Source: Lasiosphaeria ovina (taxonomy: Eukaryota > Ascomycota > Sordariomycetes > Sordariales > Lasiosphaeriaceae). From it: DNA of 64,000 nucleotides. The position numbers and the translations under genes are program-made. Of this stretch, positions 46,636 through 61,871 are shown in pieces. The notes below the pieces were generated by a model. The model was not told where the DNA came from. It saw only the letters and a program-made list of their open reading frames with translations, and searched no databases. Position 1 is the stretch's first letter. Each line of letters begins with the position of its first letter. Where the stretch lies: the NCBI GenBank assembly GCA_033439765.1, contig JAULSN010000005.1, positions 3,735,001 to 3,799,000 of the forward strand, given 5' to 3'.

Positions 46636-48702
46636 ATGGCTCACCCCATAGACCTAACGGACGCTGACATGTCCATCACCAATGACTGGCCCCAAGCCAT
46701 TACTGTGATAGTTGGCAACAACGACAACATGGATGACACGTTTCCAAGCCCTGCCAATATTGCTTCAGGATCCATCGCCACAGGCTACGTGTCGGCTTCA
46801 TCCTTTCCTGGGCAGTCGTCCTTCGCTGTCACCTTCTCAGCGAGTGACAAGATGACGGTCGACATTGGCACTGGTTTCTACAATACGGGCACCAAGCCCG
46901 AGAGTTTCCCGGACGGAAAGGCCGGGGCTATCTTAGCTCCCGGCACGCCATTTAGCACTGGGGTCGACTTCAACTTCCAGTTCTTTGATGGGCCTGGCAT
47001 CCTGCCGGCCTTGATCAACAGCGCAATCCAGGCCAACCTTCCGGCTCTCATTGCTTTCATTGATGCCCACGGCATCACCGTCAAAATATCGGATACGAAT
47101 GTCTTCAAAATCACGCAGCTTCAGATCGACCCATCAGCGGTCGTGTGCACCTACGCTGCTGGTCTTTCCGTGCCAAACTCCAGCATCTGGAATGTAAATG
47201 CTATTTTCAACATAGCTAAAGGGACTATCGTCGGCTCCGAGACCATTACCAACGAGACTGGAGACATCAACCTTTCCGTGAGCGACTGCTTCATCTACCT
47301 CCAGGCCCAAGTCGACACAACCCTCCAAACCGACCCCAAGGTGACGGCCCTCCAGTGCTCATTTGGCGATTTCGGTCTGAGCGGAACCATTATCACGGTT
47401 CTGGAGGCACTATCCCCCCTCTTCGCCGAGTTGATAAAACTGGGATTGACTCCGTATCGTGCCGCCGGGGCTATCAACACAGACTTCAATGTCACCATCA
47501 TCTCCGCCATCAACTCTGCCATCTCCGCAGCGTTCCACTCAGTCAAGTCAAGCGACGGGCTGCTCAAGGGACTTGTCAACTCCCTTGGCCCCGATAAGTC
47601 CATTATTCGTCCCGCCACGTTGTCTCGGTCACCTAAGAGCATTGACCTAGCCAACTGGATGTCGGCACCTCAGATCCAGGCCCTGCCGCTCGGACAGCTG
47701 AAGCTTCCCGGCACGCACGATAGCGCCACGTACGGGCTCACAGACGTCCTGAGTCAGATTTCTTACGACGACATTGCGCTGCTCTGGGCCCTTAGCAATC
47801 AGTCGGCGCCTGCCAATGGCAACCCGCCCATCCCCCCCAAGCCCTCGCCCGAGGACCCCATCTACCTGGGCCCCGAACTATACAACTTCGTCATGGGCAC
47901 GGCCGTCAACTCGGTCTCGCGCACACAGGACATGAACATCCTCCAGCAGCTACAGTCAGGCATCCGCTACTTCGACTTCCGCGTCTACTTTGACTCGCGC
48001 GACAACACCTTCTACACGCAACATGCCTTGCGTGGGCCCGCCTTCTCCGATATCCTCTCCCAAATCCAGACCTTTCTCACCGCCAATCCGTCGTCTGGCG
48101 AGCTGATTTTCGCATACATCTCGCACACCAATCTCAAGAGCTACCCGGAACAGGTCCCCGCCCTCGCCAAGCTCGTCAACTCGTACATCGCCCCGGGGAA
48201 CATCTACTTCCAGCCCACGCCCGTAGGGGGGTCCTCTTTTGATTTCCAGTCCCTCGCTGGCACCACGGTCCGCGCCATCACGGCGGGCGCGCCAAAAGTC
48301 ATGTTCCTCAACGGCGACTGCGCCCAGTTCGCCTTTGCCGATACCATCACCAATACGGTCGGGTACGCGTCGCTGGAGTCTGACAACGAGCGCTACACCG
48401 TCAGCGAGATGGCGTCGCAAGAAGGCGAGGCCCTCCAGGCCAACACCCTGCCGCTCTGGCAAGTGAGCTGGGCGCTGGGCGCCGACACGGCGACCATCGT
48501 CCAGAACATCCTGGTGCTGCTGACGGGCGAAAGCCAGTGGTGCCTGCAGGACATTGCGGCCGGGGCAAACGCATCGCTGGCCGGGTTCCTCGGCCAGTAC
48601 GGTGGCGCGAGTGGCAAGTTCAACCTTGTTACCGTCGATTGGTTGGAGCTTGGCGGAGCGACGAGCGTGCCCGAACTAATTGTTGGCATGAACTCGAAAT
48701 GA
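46636..48702 (+). CDS. PI-PLC-X domain phosphodiesterase with a novel N-terminal half
   Basis: A single exon of 688 residues without a signal peptide. From about residue 345 it shows the PLC X-box: LGQLKLPGTHDSATYGL with catalytic His361, GIRYFDFRVYFDSRD, and YTQHALRGPAFSDILSQI with the second His463, then NLKSYPEQVPALAKLVNSYI. This resembles the bacterial-type PI-PLC and related phosphodiesterases that cleave phosphatidylinositol or GPI heads. The first 330 residues are beta-rich, low in Lys and without a family I recognise. Its two halves look symmetrical in composition (IASGSIATGYVSASSFP; INLSVSDCFIYLQAQ). It has no intron, unlike most neighbours. It sits among recognition-type genes, so a membrane-lipid role in defence is possible but unproven. 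Confidence 0.83.
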   Translation: MAHPIDLTDADMSITNDWPQAITVIVGNNDNMDDTFPSPANIASGSIATGYVSASSFPGQSSFAVTFSASDKMTVDIGTGFYNTGTKPESFPDGKAGAILAPGTPFSTGVDFNFQFFDGPGILPALINSAIQANLPALIAFIDAHGITVKISDTNVFKITQLQIDPSAVVCTYAAGLSVPNSSIWNVNAIFNIAKGTIVGSETITNETGDINLSVSDCFIYLQAQVDTTLQTDPKVTALQCSFGDFGLSGTIITVLEALSPLFAELIKLGLTPYRAAGAINTDFNVTIISAINSAISAAFHSVKSSDGLLKGLVNSLGPDKSIIRPATLSRSPKSIDLANWMSAPQIQALPLGQLKLPGTHDSATYGLTDVLSQISYDDIALLWALSNQSAPANGNPPIPPKPSPEDPIYLGPELYNFVMGTAVNSVSRTQDMNILQQLQSGIRYFDFRVYFDSRDNTFYTQHALRGPAFSDILSQIQTFLTANPSSGELIFAYISHTNLKSYPEQVPALAKLVNSYIAPGNIYFQPTPVGGSSFDFQSLAGTTVRAITAGAPKVMFLNGDCAQFAFADTITNTVGYASLESDNERYTVSEMASQEGEALQANTLPLWQVSWALGADTATIVQNILVLLTGESQWCLQDIAAGANASLAGFLGQYGGASGKFNLVTVDWLELGGATSVPELIVGMNSK

Positions 48703-50222
48703 GGTTTGCATCCGAGTGGCTTTGGATTTCCTTTAACTATTTGCTTTCAAAGTTTTGCTGATTTGATTTACATACTTTTTTTATTTTATTTTAGTGAATG
48801 CGTCGAGAAGAGTTAGAATGCTCTTTATAAAAGAGGATTAATGCTAGCAGGGGGATGTGGTTATAGTTGATATGTAGATGTACCCTACGATAACTTATAT
48901 TACTTAATACTTGTGAGAGAGACTGAGACTTGAGAAGCAAGATGGCACTAATGGAACTTCGTGATAAATACGCAGTGTGACGGCCCGCATAAGAAGTCAA
49001 AGATTGAATGCAGTAACGAATGTGGATTTTAAAGCTGAGGAAGGAAAAGAGGAAGCTATCGCAGGGACCGCGCAGGGCGTGGGGAAATAGGTGGTGGTGC
49101 TGAGCACGTGGAAGGCGAGCGCACGGACCATACTCTAAATACAATGCAGCCAATAGAATCAATCCTGTCACATGTGGCCTGTGGCGACCGTGACACGCAG
49201 CGACCTTAAGTGAAGAACTCCTCGTACCAATCCCTCGTACTAAGTCTAATCTTTAACTTCCTCATAAAGACCTTCTATTCGATATGAAGAATTTAAATAT
49301 ACCTACTGATAGTCCTGAAGGAAATAGGCCCAGGGCGGTGCGCCTAATAGTAGGCTTTCGCCTCGGCAAGGATGTTATTACTAAAGTTAGGGACATCTAG
49401 GCGTCATCTACTAGACATAGCCGATTTACTATGATTACGTATCCGTAGCTATGTAGACGCTCTCTATTATAGGAATAGAGGGGGAGAGGAGCAAATAGAG
49501 ATAGAGAGGACCCTAAGGTCCTTAGGGGAATAGCGAAAAAGGAGTAGGGGAAGTAAGTTAGATAAGATTACTAGTGAAGAGCATGAGAAGATGTTAAAGT
49601 ATGGCTAGTTATCATCCCGGCAGGTGAAGCCGCACCAAATCCAAGCCGCATCCACGAGCCCTGTCCCCACACAACTCTAACCAATCAAAATTATGCTTGG
49701 TGCGGGTTACATTTTTCCGCACTCTATTTGAACCTCATCGGAATCGGATCGATCGGACATAAAACGGGTGACGGTGTGGCTGAATTAAGACCCTGGTTTG
49801 CAGAAGCGTCGGCAGAGATCCCGCGAGACGAGAATCACTGTATTGAGGTGGCTTGCGCCAGGCAGCTGTTTTCTATGGAGGGAGTACGGATATAGTACAG
49901 ACATAACTGTCAGTCCCGTGACCCCCCTCTGTCCATCAACGTGGGTGCAACGGCTTTTAGGGGTACGTACGGAGTGGGTAAATTAAACAGCAATCCTCTT
50001 GATACTCCGTAGAGCCCAGTATCTTTCATGATGTTATCAAGGGCCGAGTACAAGATGTTATATATATCAGGAAAGAGCGTAGGACGATGACTAATGCACC
50101 CTCCACAATCGTTATCGGGGGGCTGCGCGATACCGACCCCGCCAATAAATTTTTATTTTTATTATTTTTATTTTTATTATTTTTGTTTTTATTTTGGGTA
50201 ATCGCGACAAATTCTGGTTGAT
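48703..50222. other. AT-rich decayed region
   Basis: 1.5 kb. From about 49200 to 49620 the sequence is AT-rich, with many TAG/TAA codons where CAG/CAA would restore an open frame around PEGNRPRAVRLIVGFRLGKD. This looks like a repeat inactivated by C-to-T change. A low-complexity tract of TTTTTATTA units runs at about 50151-50199. No live gene seen. Confidence 0.45.
50151..50199. repeat. T/A-rich short tandem repeat
   Basis: Imperfect tandem copies of a TTTTTATTA unit directly upstream of the small two-exon gene. Confidence 0.85.
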
Positions 50223-50799
50223 ATGGCTCAACCTCAGTACCTCGAGGTACGGCACCTGACTGTTGAGGAACGTGAGGCGCTTGAAGAAGCTGTCGATACG
50301 ATTGAGAGATCACTCGTTAACCGAGGGCGAATCGAGATAAACGGAGACCCGGCTGCACTCCACCAAGCATGCGACAAGTTCCAACGGCTATTCAACACGA
50401 GGATTCAGGTAAAGCGCTCTCAGTTCGTTACTATAAACAAGAAGATAACCTTCAAGCTAGCTGTCCGACAAGCTCCTCCGTGTTGCCTCTCTCCGGGTCG
50501 TGGACGGGTATACACTCTCCATCAGCCGTCCACCGGTGGTGCTTGTGCCGATCAAAGTATCCAGTAATGCGAGAATTTCGGCCAATGCAGTCCAGCTCGG
50601 GACTTATATATTCCTCAAAGAAGATATTACCATCGCACCAGAATTGTTGTGCCTGATTCTAAGGCCGGAAGAGGCAGAGCCGGCAGCACTTGAGTACACA
50701 GTGCCTCCTCCCCACGCCTCGGCTTCGGGTGGACATCCTGGGAAGCCTTGGGAGTCCGGTGAGGGGCCGGTTGACACCCCATCATGGTCGAAACAGTGA
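50223..50799 (+). CDS. Small hypothetical two-exon gene
   Basis: Exon 1 (50223-50408) and exon 2 (50461-50799) are joined by a 52 bp intron with a GTAAAG donor, an ACTAT branch site and a GCTAG acceptor, giving 174 residues in frame. Exon 1 reads MAQPQYLEVRHLTVEEREAL then EEAVDTIERSLVNRGRIEIN and is helical and charged. Exon 2 continues LSDKLLRVASLRVVDGYTLS then ISRPPVVLVPIKVSSNARIS and is beta-like. I recognise no family. The C-terminal 40 residues are Pro/Gly/Ser-rich and overlap a short imperfect duplication (50703-50876). Confidence 0.5.
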
Positions 50800-51117
50800 T
50801 TCACCACCCCCCCCTCCCAAGCCTCGGTGTCGGATGGAAACCCCCGAGAGTCTGGCGGGGGTTGACCATACACGGTGTCTTTTGAGTTCGAGCCCTCACC
50901 AGCTTCTGGTATGACATCCTCAACGGGTTGCTGGAGAGCGTCAAGTGCGGGCCGCCGCCTAGAGTATTGTTCGTTGCTGTAGTCATTACATACCCCCGGC
51001 TTGTATTCACTGACAAATATGTGCAGCATCCCATGACTAACGTTGTCAGTCTGCTCCTCTGGAACGCATCCGATATTTCTTGTTGTGTGTTCGAAATCTT
51101 CTCCTACCCACTGTAAA

Positions 51118-51440
51118 ATGTCAAGCCTGCCGCCACAGTCTTCTATTAGCCGGCCCCTGCGTACGCTGCAACCCCGAACTCGGGAGAATTCGGCAATAAG
51201 CGAACCCGTTCCTAAGTGCCGAAACGTAGCCGCTTGTTTGAGCTGCCGTCGGCTCAAAACCAAGGTATAACCCTATCTTACGCCCAACTCAACTGTTGAA
51301 TAAGTCTTTGACTTCGTTGAGTTATATATAGTGTTGTTCTAGCCGCCCCTCCTATAATGAGTGCAATAAACGGGGGCTTACGTACTCGTACAATACCATC
51401 GAAAATGAGACGCCCGCCTAAGCCATCAAAAGAAGGAACG
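51118..51440 (+). pseudogene. Decayed Zn2Cys6 transcription-factor N-terminus
   Basis: From an ATG at 51118 the frame reaches RNVAACLSCRRLKTK, the first half of a fungal Zn2Cys6 cluster, followed by a possible GTATAA donor. The second half is recognisable in another frame near 51346-51396 as SYNECNKRGLTYSYN. There, at least two of the expected cysteines read as Tyr, as C-to-T/G-to-A decay would cause. No downstream regulatory domain is seen. Confidence 0.5.
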
Positions 51441-52947
51441 ACATATATAAGAGGACGGCAAAAAAAGGCCAAAGCTCTCGATGAGAGGGTTGTACTGCAA
51501 GCGGTGTTGGTCGAATCGATCGAAAAGGTAAGGTACAGTACCTTACAGTAGGGTAGGTAGTATGTACGAAGCAGAAGGAAACAAACTCTCAGTTCAGTGC
51601 AAAGGGTACAAAAAAAAGAGAAAAAAACAAAGGAAATAAAGGCTAAACCTAAGGACTATTACATGTGTGCACTTTCAACTTGGCTACGTCGAGGAAGACC
51701 TTGATATTGGAGCTCTCGTTTACGACTTCAATTACAGTATCTAGCTCAGACTCCCTCTATGCTTCGCCGCGGCAAAACCTAAGTCTAGGTAGGTTCTTTG
51801 GAAATTCCGTGAAGGGCGGGACAGAGGAGTGGAGGCTTATATACCGGTATGTATGTACATATATACAAAGTACAGACAGAGGATTTTTCGGGGGGTTCTA
51901 GGTATATATTGCGCTGATTCCATAACTGCTACTGTCGAACCGTGGTATTACAGCACGGCGCCTCCCCCTTGAAGACCATTAGTCACTATTTGTAACGGTG
52001 TGCCGTTACGCCAGCAGAAAAGACAAATACCTGTTGCCTGGATCTTTGGCAGCAGCAGCTATATGGTCGCAACCCCCACAACACTATTGGTAGTCAGCTC
52101 GGTTTCCTCTTCCATCAAATATTAGTTTTGGTTTCATTTGGGTTGGGGGGCTTTTGTCCTTGTAGATGTCATGGGCAACCAGCGAGGACGTAAGCTTCCC
52201 TTAGTCAAGAAATCAGAAAGACGGCGCTGTAATACCACAGGGCTCAGATTATGCCAAGAGATAAGATGAAGATAGAAATAAAAAATAGTGCCTGTCTTTG
52301 CGTGGGGGTTTTTTTTTTAAAACTTGCTTCTAACGTCCCCGGGACGCTCACCTAGACATCTGTCCCAAGGGAATCAAGGTCGGCTGTGAACATGTGGTTA
52401 ACAGATCGGGGAGGCTACGGCAGGCTTTGTTTACTTTAGTTCCTGAGTGGTGCTGCGTTGCTGGTCGCCTCGCCTCTGCTGACTTGCCCCACAGCCGTGA
52501 CTACTTAGGTATGTATGTATGTACTGTTACCTTAGGTAAGGTATTCGTACTGTACTGTACCTTACCCACTGTAGTAAAAATACGGTTGTGCTCCACCGTG
52601 TGCTGTCTTTATGTACACCTATACATACATAGGCTTCTGGGTGTACGTGTCATCGGGTAGCAAAATCCATGCTCCGGGCCGTTGAATCTCATCGCCCGTG
52701 CCGATCCGGCCGAAGACGAAGACGTCACCCCTTTCGGAGGTGTGAGAATCCCAGGGGATTTACGTCGTGGGCCTAATGCGCTAACTATCTATTAAGCATC
52801 CGGTTGCCTAACCTAGAAGGTGCCTAGGGTACTTGGGACGCACTGGAAGCACCTGCCGGTGGCGAGAACGCAGCGAGCAACAAGTTTATGCTTAAATTCA
52901 AAATGCCTTTAATTCGCTGTGCTGTTGCACTTGATTAAAATAAGGCC
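51441..52947. other. Intergenic region, nothing supported
   Basis: 1.5 kb of AT-rich DNA. TACCTTAGGTAAGGTA-type palindromic motifs are frequent near 51530-51560 and 52505-52565. A frame near 51668-51750 (LGYVEEDLDIGALVYDFNYS) looks briefly coding but ends at once; it may be a fragment. Confidence 0.4.
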
Positions 52948-54864
52948 TCAAACCACCAGCCCAGCCAATTCGCGCACAACATTTCTCTCCACCATCTCCT
53001 GGAACTCTGCATCACCACCACCATCCTGGCCCTCTTGACTGCCAAGCCTATCATCATCCGCCTTGTCGCTCTCGTGCAGCTCGCGCGGCATGCCGTCGGC
53101 GTCGTCGAAACAGCCCGAGATGCACCGTGCCACGACGCGCGTGTACTTGTCGCCCACGACGGAGCAGAAGCGCGACATGTCGGCGAATAGGGCACGGCGC
53201 AGCGCGTGCCGAGTGCATTGGTCCCACTGCTGCTTACCCTCATCGGTGGTGGTGGAGGGATATGGAAAGTAGTGCTGGGCAATGTCCTCGAGCGGCTGCC
53301 AGAGCGCGATCTCGGCGAGCAGCAGCCCGAGGCTGTACAGGTCAAACACTTTCAGGTAGCGCTGTTGTGTCGTGAAGGCGTACTCGGGGTGCGCGTACAG
53401 CAGCTGCCGCTCGACGTGGCTGGGAAGCGCGCCGCTGCCGGTGTAGTCGTCCGACGAAGAGTCTCTGCCGTGCAGCCGCGCGTACCCAAAGCCGGCAATG
53501 TACGGCCGCTGCAGGTCGTAATGTTCGTGGTAAGGATGCCCCCCGTCTGTCCCGGTTCCCGTCCCCGGGCCCGGGAAGCGGAAGAAGAGAATGTTGCGCG
53601 ACCCGAACGCCTTGTGCAGCGCGCCGCACGCCTGGAGCAGCGTCAGCGCCCGCGCCAGCGCCCGCGCCAGGGCGAAGCGCTCGCCTAGGCTTGGCGCGAG
53701 TATGGGAAGTAACATCCCTCCGCTGCTGTTGCTGTCATGGTCTAGCCTCGTCGACATGAGATGGTGCAGGGAGACCGGGGGCGTGGACACGTCTGCGCCA
53801 GCCGGGAACTTGAAGATGAAGGAGAAGCAGCGGCCGAGGTGGTCGGGGAAGTAGCCGGCACAGTCGAGAATGCGCATGCTGTCGGGCCTCGGCGCCCGCG
53901 AGAGGAGCCGCGAGATGTCCTCGACGCGTTTCTCCACAAACGCCTCGTCATTGGCAACGTCGTCATACGTCTTGTCCTCGAGGATGACGTCTTCGGCAGC
54001 GCCGCCCTTAGTTACGACAAACTTGGCGAGCCACCACCCGCGCCGTCCAGGCGGCGGCGTGGTGTTGGCGTGGTGGTCCAGCGGCCGGCGCTCGACGAGG
54101 GCCCTGGGGCTCTTCCGCAGCTCCGATCGCTTGTCGGGCTTGTCCAGCGACTGCCGCGCAATGGCGAGCACCTCGAGCTTGAAGGCCGCGCACCGGCTGA
54201 GGTCAGGCTCCGTGTCGGCCGCGGCCTCGAAGATGCGCTTCAGGTTCACGTCGTCCAGCACGCGCGGCAGCACGTGCGACGGCAGCGACGAGAAGTCGGC
54301 CGCGCCGAACTCGCGCGTCACCAGCCCGAGGTCGTCGTTGAACCCTCGGAGGTCGGTCAGCAGCTCGCGTGCGCGCTGCTGGTCTGCCGAAGCCCATGTC
54401 ACGGCCTTGAGCGACGACTGCGTCCTCTGCAGCAAGCTCGACCTCCGCCGTCTGGGTCTGGAGCTGGGTTTGTCTGGCGATTTGTCGTGGTCGACTGGTG
54501 ACGAGTGGATGTCCCAGAACTTGTCTGGGAGGGCAAAGCTGACGCTGTTGACGGACCCGCCCTCGCTCAGCTCGTATCTGTCGATGATGCCGCCCAGATC
54601 GACCAGAGTCACTTTGACCCCCTCCAGAATCCCCTGCAGCACCTTTTGCGCTACCGGGTGTAGATTGAGCGACGACACGGATCCTCGCAGCAAACCGGCC
54701 TTGCCCAGCCATATATGGAACTTGACCTGCTCGACGGCCAGCTTGACAACAATGAGAGAGCCTTCGGTGTTTAGGCGACGGGCGTTGACGACTAATTGGT
54801 ACACATTGGCGCACGAGCTGATGAGGCCGGGAAGGCCTACTACGAAGCCTGCGGCGTCCGTCAT
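52948..54864 (-). CDS. HeLo-domain pseudokinase (MLKL-like architecture)
   Basis: A single exon of 638 residues. The N-terminus MTDAAGFVVGLPGLISSCAN then VYQLVVNARRL is the hydrophobic first helix typical of the HeLo domain (Prion-inhibition and propagation family), extending to about residue 215. HeLo bundles act at membranes in fungal cell death (HET-S) and are related to the four-helix bundle of MLKL. Residues about 290-610 have a protein-kinase fold pattern (LLQACGALHKAFGSRNILFF; LYSLGLLLAEIALWQPL). The HRD-equivalent reads HKAFGSRN (417-424) without the catalytic Asp, and the DFG-equivalent reads GFG (458-460), so it should be catalytically dead. It is transcribed away from the kinase-ankyrin gene across 450 bp. 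Confidence 0.87.
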   Translation of the reverse strand: MTDAAGFVVGLPGLISSCANVYQLVVNARRLNTEGSLIVVKLAVEQVKFHIWLGKAGLLRGSVSSLNLHPVAQKVLQGILEGVKVTLVDLGGIIDRYELSEGGSVNSVSFALPDKFWDIHSSPVDHDKSPDKPSSRPRRRRSSLLQRTQSSLKAVTWASADQQRARELLTDLRGFNDDLGLVTREFGAADFSSLPSHVLPRVLDDVNLKRIFEAAADTEPDLSRCAAFKLEVLAIARQSLDKPDKRSELRKSPRALVERRPLDHHANTTPPPGRRGWWLAKFVVTKGGAAEDVILEDKTYDDVANDEAFVEKRVEDISRLLSRAPRPDSMRILDCAGYFPDHLGRCFSFIFKFPAGADVSTPPVSLHHLMSTRLDHDSNSSGGMLLPILAPSLGERFALARALARALTLLQACGALHKAFGSRNILFFRFPGPGTGTGTDGGHPYHEHYDLQRPYIAGFGYARLHGRDSSSDDYTGSGALPSHVERQLLYAHPEYAFTTQQRYLKVFDLYSLGLLLAEIALWQPLEDIAQHYFPYPSTTTDEGKQQWDQCTRHALRRALFADMSRFCSVVGDKYTRVVARCISGCFDDADGMPRELHESDKADDDRLGSQEGQDGGGDAEFQEMVERNVVRELAGLVV

Positions 54865-55314
54865 TGTATCTTATTAATGTTCCACGGGGTTTTCTAGAAC
54901 GACGAAGAGAAGTTGGTGTGTGCAGAAATAAAAGATCTGGAGCCTCCCATACCAGAAGAGAAGAGGTTGCTGTTTTCGCTCTGGAACACAGCCACTGACG
55001 GGGCCCTTGACGTGGAGTTAACCATCAAGCACCTAGCAGGGCGCGGTGTGTTACACACTGCATGCATGTACACAGCCCCTGGATTTGGGCGAATGGCTGT
55101 GATAGCCTGGCGGAAGAGGGTGTGCTGTGGCGGGGTTAGTTGATGCTGATGGCTGCCTTTTTCTTGCGAACCAAAAAACTGAGAGCCTCGTCTATTGATG
55201 AATTCGGTGTCTGTATTTGGACTTCGTCATAAAAAAAAAAGAGCATCAGGTTGAGATCCACAGCGATTCAGCTATTTGCAGCAGACGGCGGACGGACGGA
55301 ACCCACGCTCACAA
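54865..55314. promoter_or_regulatory. Bidirectional intergenic region of the HeLo-pseudokinase / kinase-ankyrin pair
   Basis: 450 bp between the two start codons. Contains a ten-A run near 55230. If the pair is a functional unit, its joint expression would be set here. No factor site is claimed. Confidence 0.45.
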
Positions 55315-60525
<5,211 letters not shown>

Positions 60526-61471
60526 TGGCATTGTCAATCTCCATCTATCGTAATCGGAACCTCAGCACCAAATCTGCCTCTTTCCTATATAGATGTTGGT
60601 TAAGTTACGTACTAGCACATACAGCCATAGATATCGGAAACTCGGGATCCCGTCCGCTCTCCCATAGATAAGCCACTAATCGGGCTTCCATGGGGCACAA
60701 CCGCGAGATTTGGCAAATAATGCCGAGCTGGTTCCCACCCTACTGGACGAAGATGCCTCCGACATATGCAGCTGCCATGCCCGATGAACCGACCCCACAC
60801 GTCGTAGCCAATTGAATCAGCTTTGTAGTAATTGACTAGAGCCAGAGGCGCACAAGTGAACCACGCTCATGTCTACTATGGTATGGTAGTATGCATACCG
60901 GACATTACTTTAATTAGACAGTAACGTTAACCTTAAATCTACCACACAGTTACACTGCCCGCTTTGAACTAGGGCGCCAGCTGGCCGAGTCACAGAGCCC
61001 GCTTGCAGTACAACCCTCTTACCGAGTCAAATCTACTATATAGCTTCGAGGTCCGGGCCCAAAATAAGTAACAAAATACCAGAATGAAGCCCTGAATTAG
61101 GACTTTCTAATACTACTACCCTCGTCCTGATTGGACGTAAATTGGCTACTATGCAAGGCAAAATATACTCCTTTTCTATACTACCATAACCTACCTTCCA
61201 CTTTTCCTTGCATCGGTACGACTAATAACGGTAATAGCACCAAACTAGTATCAAAAGAACGACTTTTACAAGGCGGTTCTTTTGGTATATAGGTCGGGCC
61301 GTAGTTATTCCGGGCCGGCCTTCTAGATTCACGCCCAATGGAAATGCGAAGTCGTGACTACCTTGAGTGCCTAGAAAGGACGGTCTATCACTTTATTTTT
61401 TTTGCAGAATTATTGACAACCATGTTTTCACCCGCCCGACGCCTGAACCACAGCCTCCCAAGGGCCAAGAA
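60526..61471. other. Intergenic region, AT-rich
   Basis: About 950 bp without a supported gene. On the minus strand near 60960-61040 there is a weak tRNA-like pattern that does not fold convincingly (see rejected). Confidence 0.4.
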
Positions 61472-61660
61472 CATGTTGGATGTCTGCGTCGTTGGCGCCG
61501 GCGGCGTGGGGACGATTGCAGCTTATACGTCCTGGAGAAATCGCAGCGCGCCCGTGTCACAGCAATCTTGCGGTCCAACTACGCGCTCGTGAAGGAACGT
61601 GGTTTCGATATTGACTCGATCGATCATGGAAAGGTCACAAACTGGAGGCCGCATAACGGT
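61472..61660 (+). pseudogene. Ketopantoate-reductase (PanE/ApbA) N-terminal fragment
   Basis: The ATG at 61472 begins MLDVCVVGAGGVGTIAAY, the Rossmann GxGxxG of the 2-dehydropantoate 2-reductase family. One base later than expected the frame changes, continuing LEKSQRARVTAILRSNYALV then KERGFDIDSIDHG in the next frame. The rest of the enzyme is absent. It is a truncated, frameshifted remnant. Confidence 0.7.
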
Positions 61661-61871
61661 AGGTCACGAGGGAAAAAAAGCTCGCCGCATGGGTAATGAA
61701 TTTCTTGACGTTAAAATACACTAAAGACTACTCATCAACCATCAAAGGTAGTCAAGTAGTGCTTTTTTCGCCGCGAGCCAGAAGGCGGCTTCCGATATGT
61801 AACACCACAGAACCCGTGCCTCTATACGTTTAACATTGTGCAAGCAGCTAGGGCTTCTTCGTTGTGTCCTC

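Noticed and set aside
50604..51263. A 219-residue minus-strand ORF overlapping the small two-exon gene
   Set aside because: It has no recognised domain, starts without good context, and overlaps a plus-strand model with a convincing intron. I could not exclude it fully; a transcript would settle it.
52935..54877. Long plus-strand ORFs opposite the HeLo pseudokinase
   Set aside because: High GC at third positions leaves the antisense frames open. Only the minus strand shows domain motifs.
60955..61045. Possible tRNA on the minus strand (CTCGGTAAGAG then CTGCAA then AGTTCAAAG)
   Set aside because: The D-arm pairs, but the acceptor and T stems do not, and the spacing is wrong. At best it is a tRNA-derived relic.
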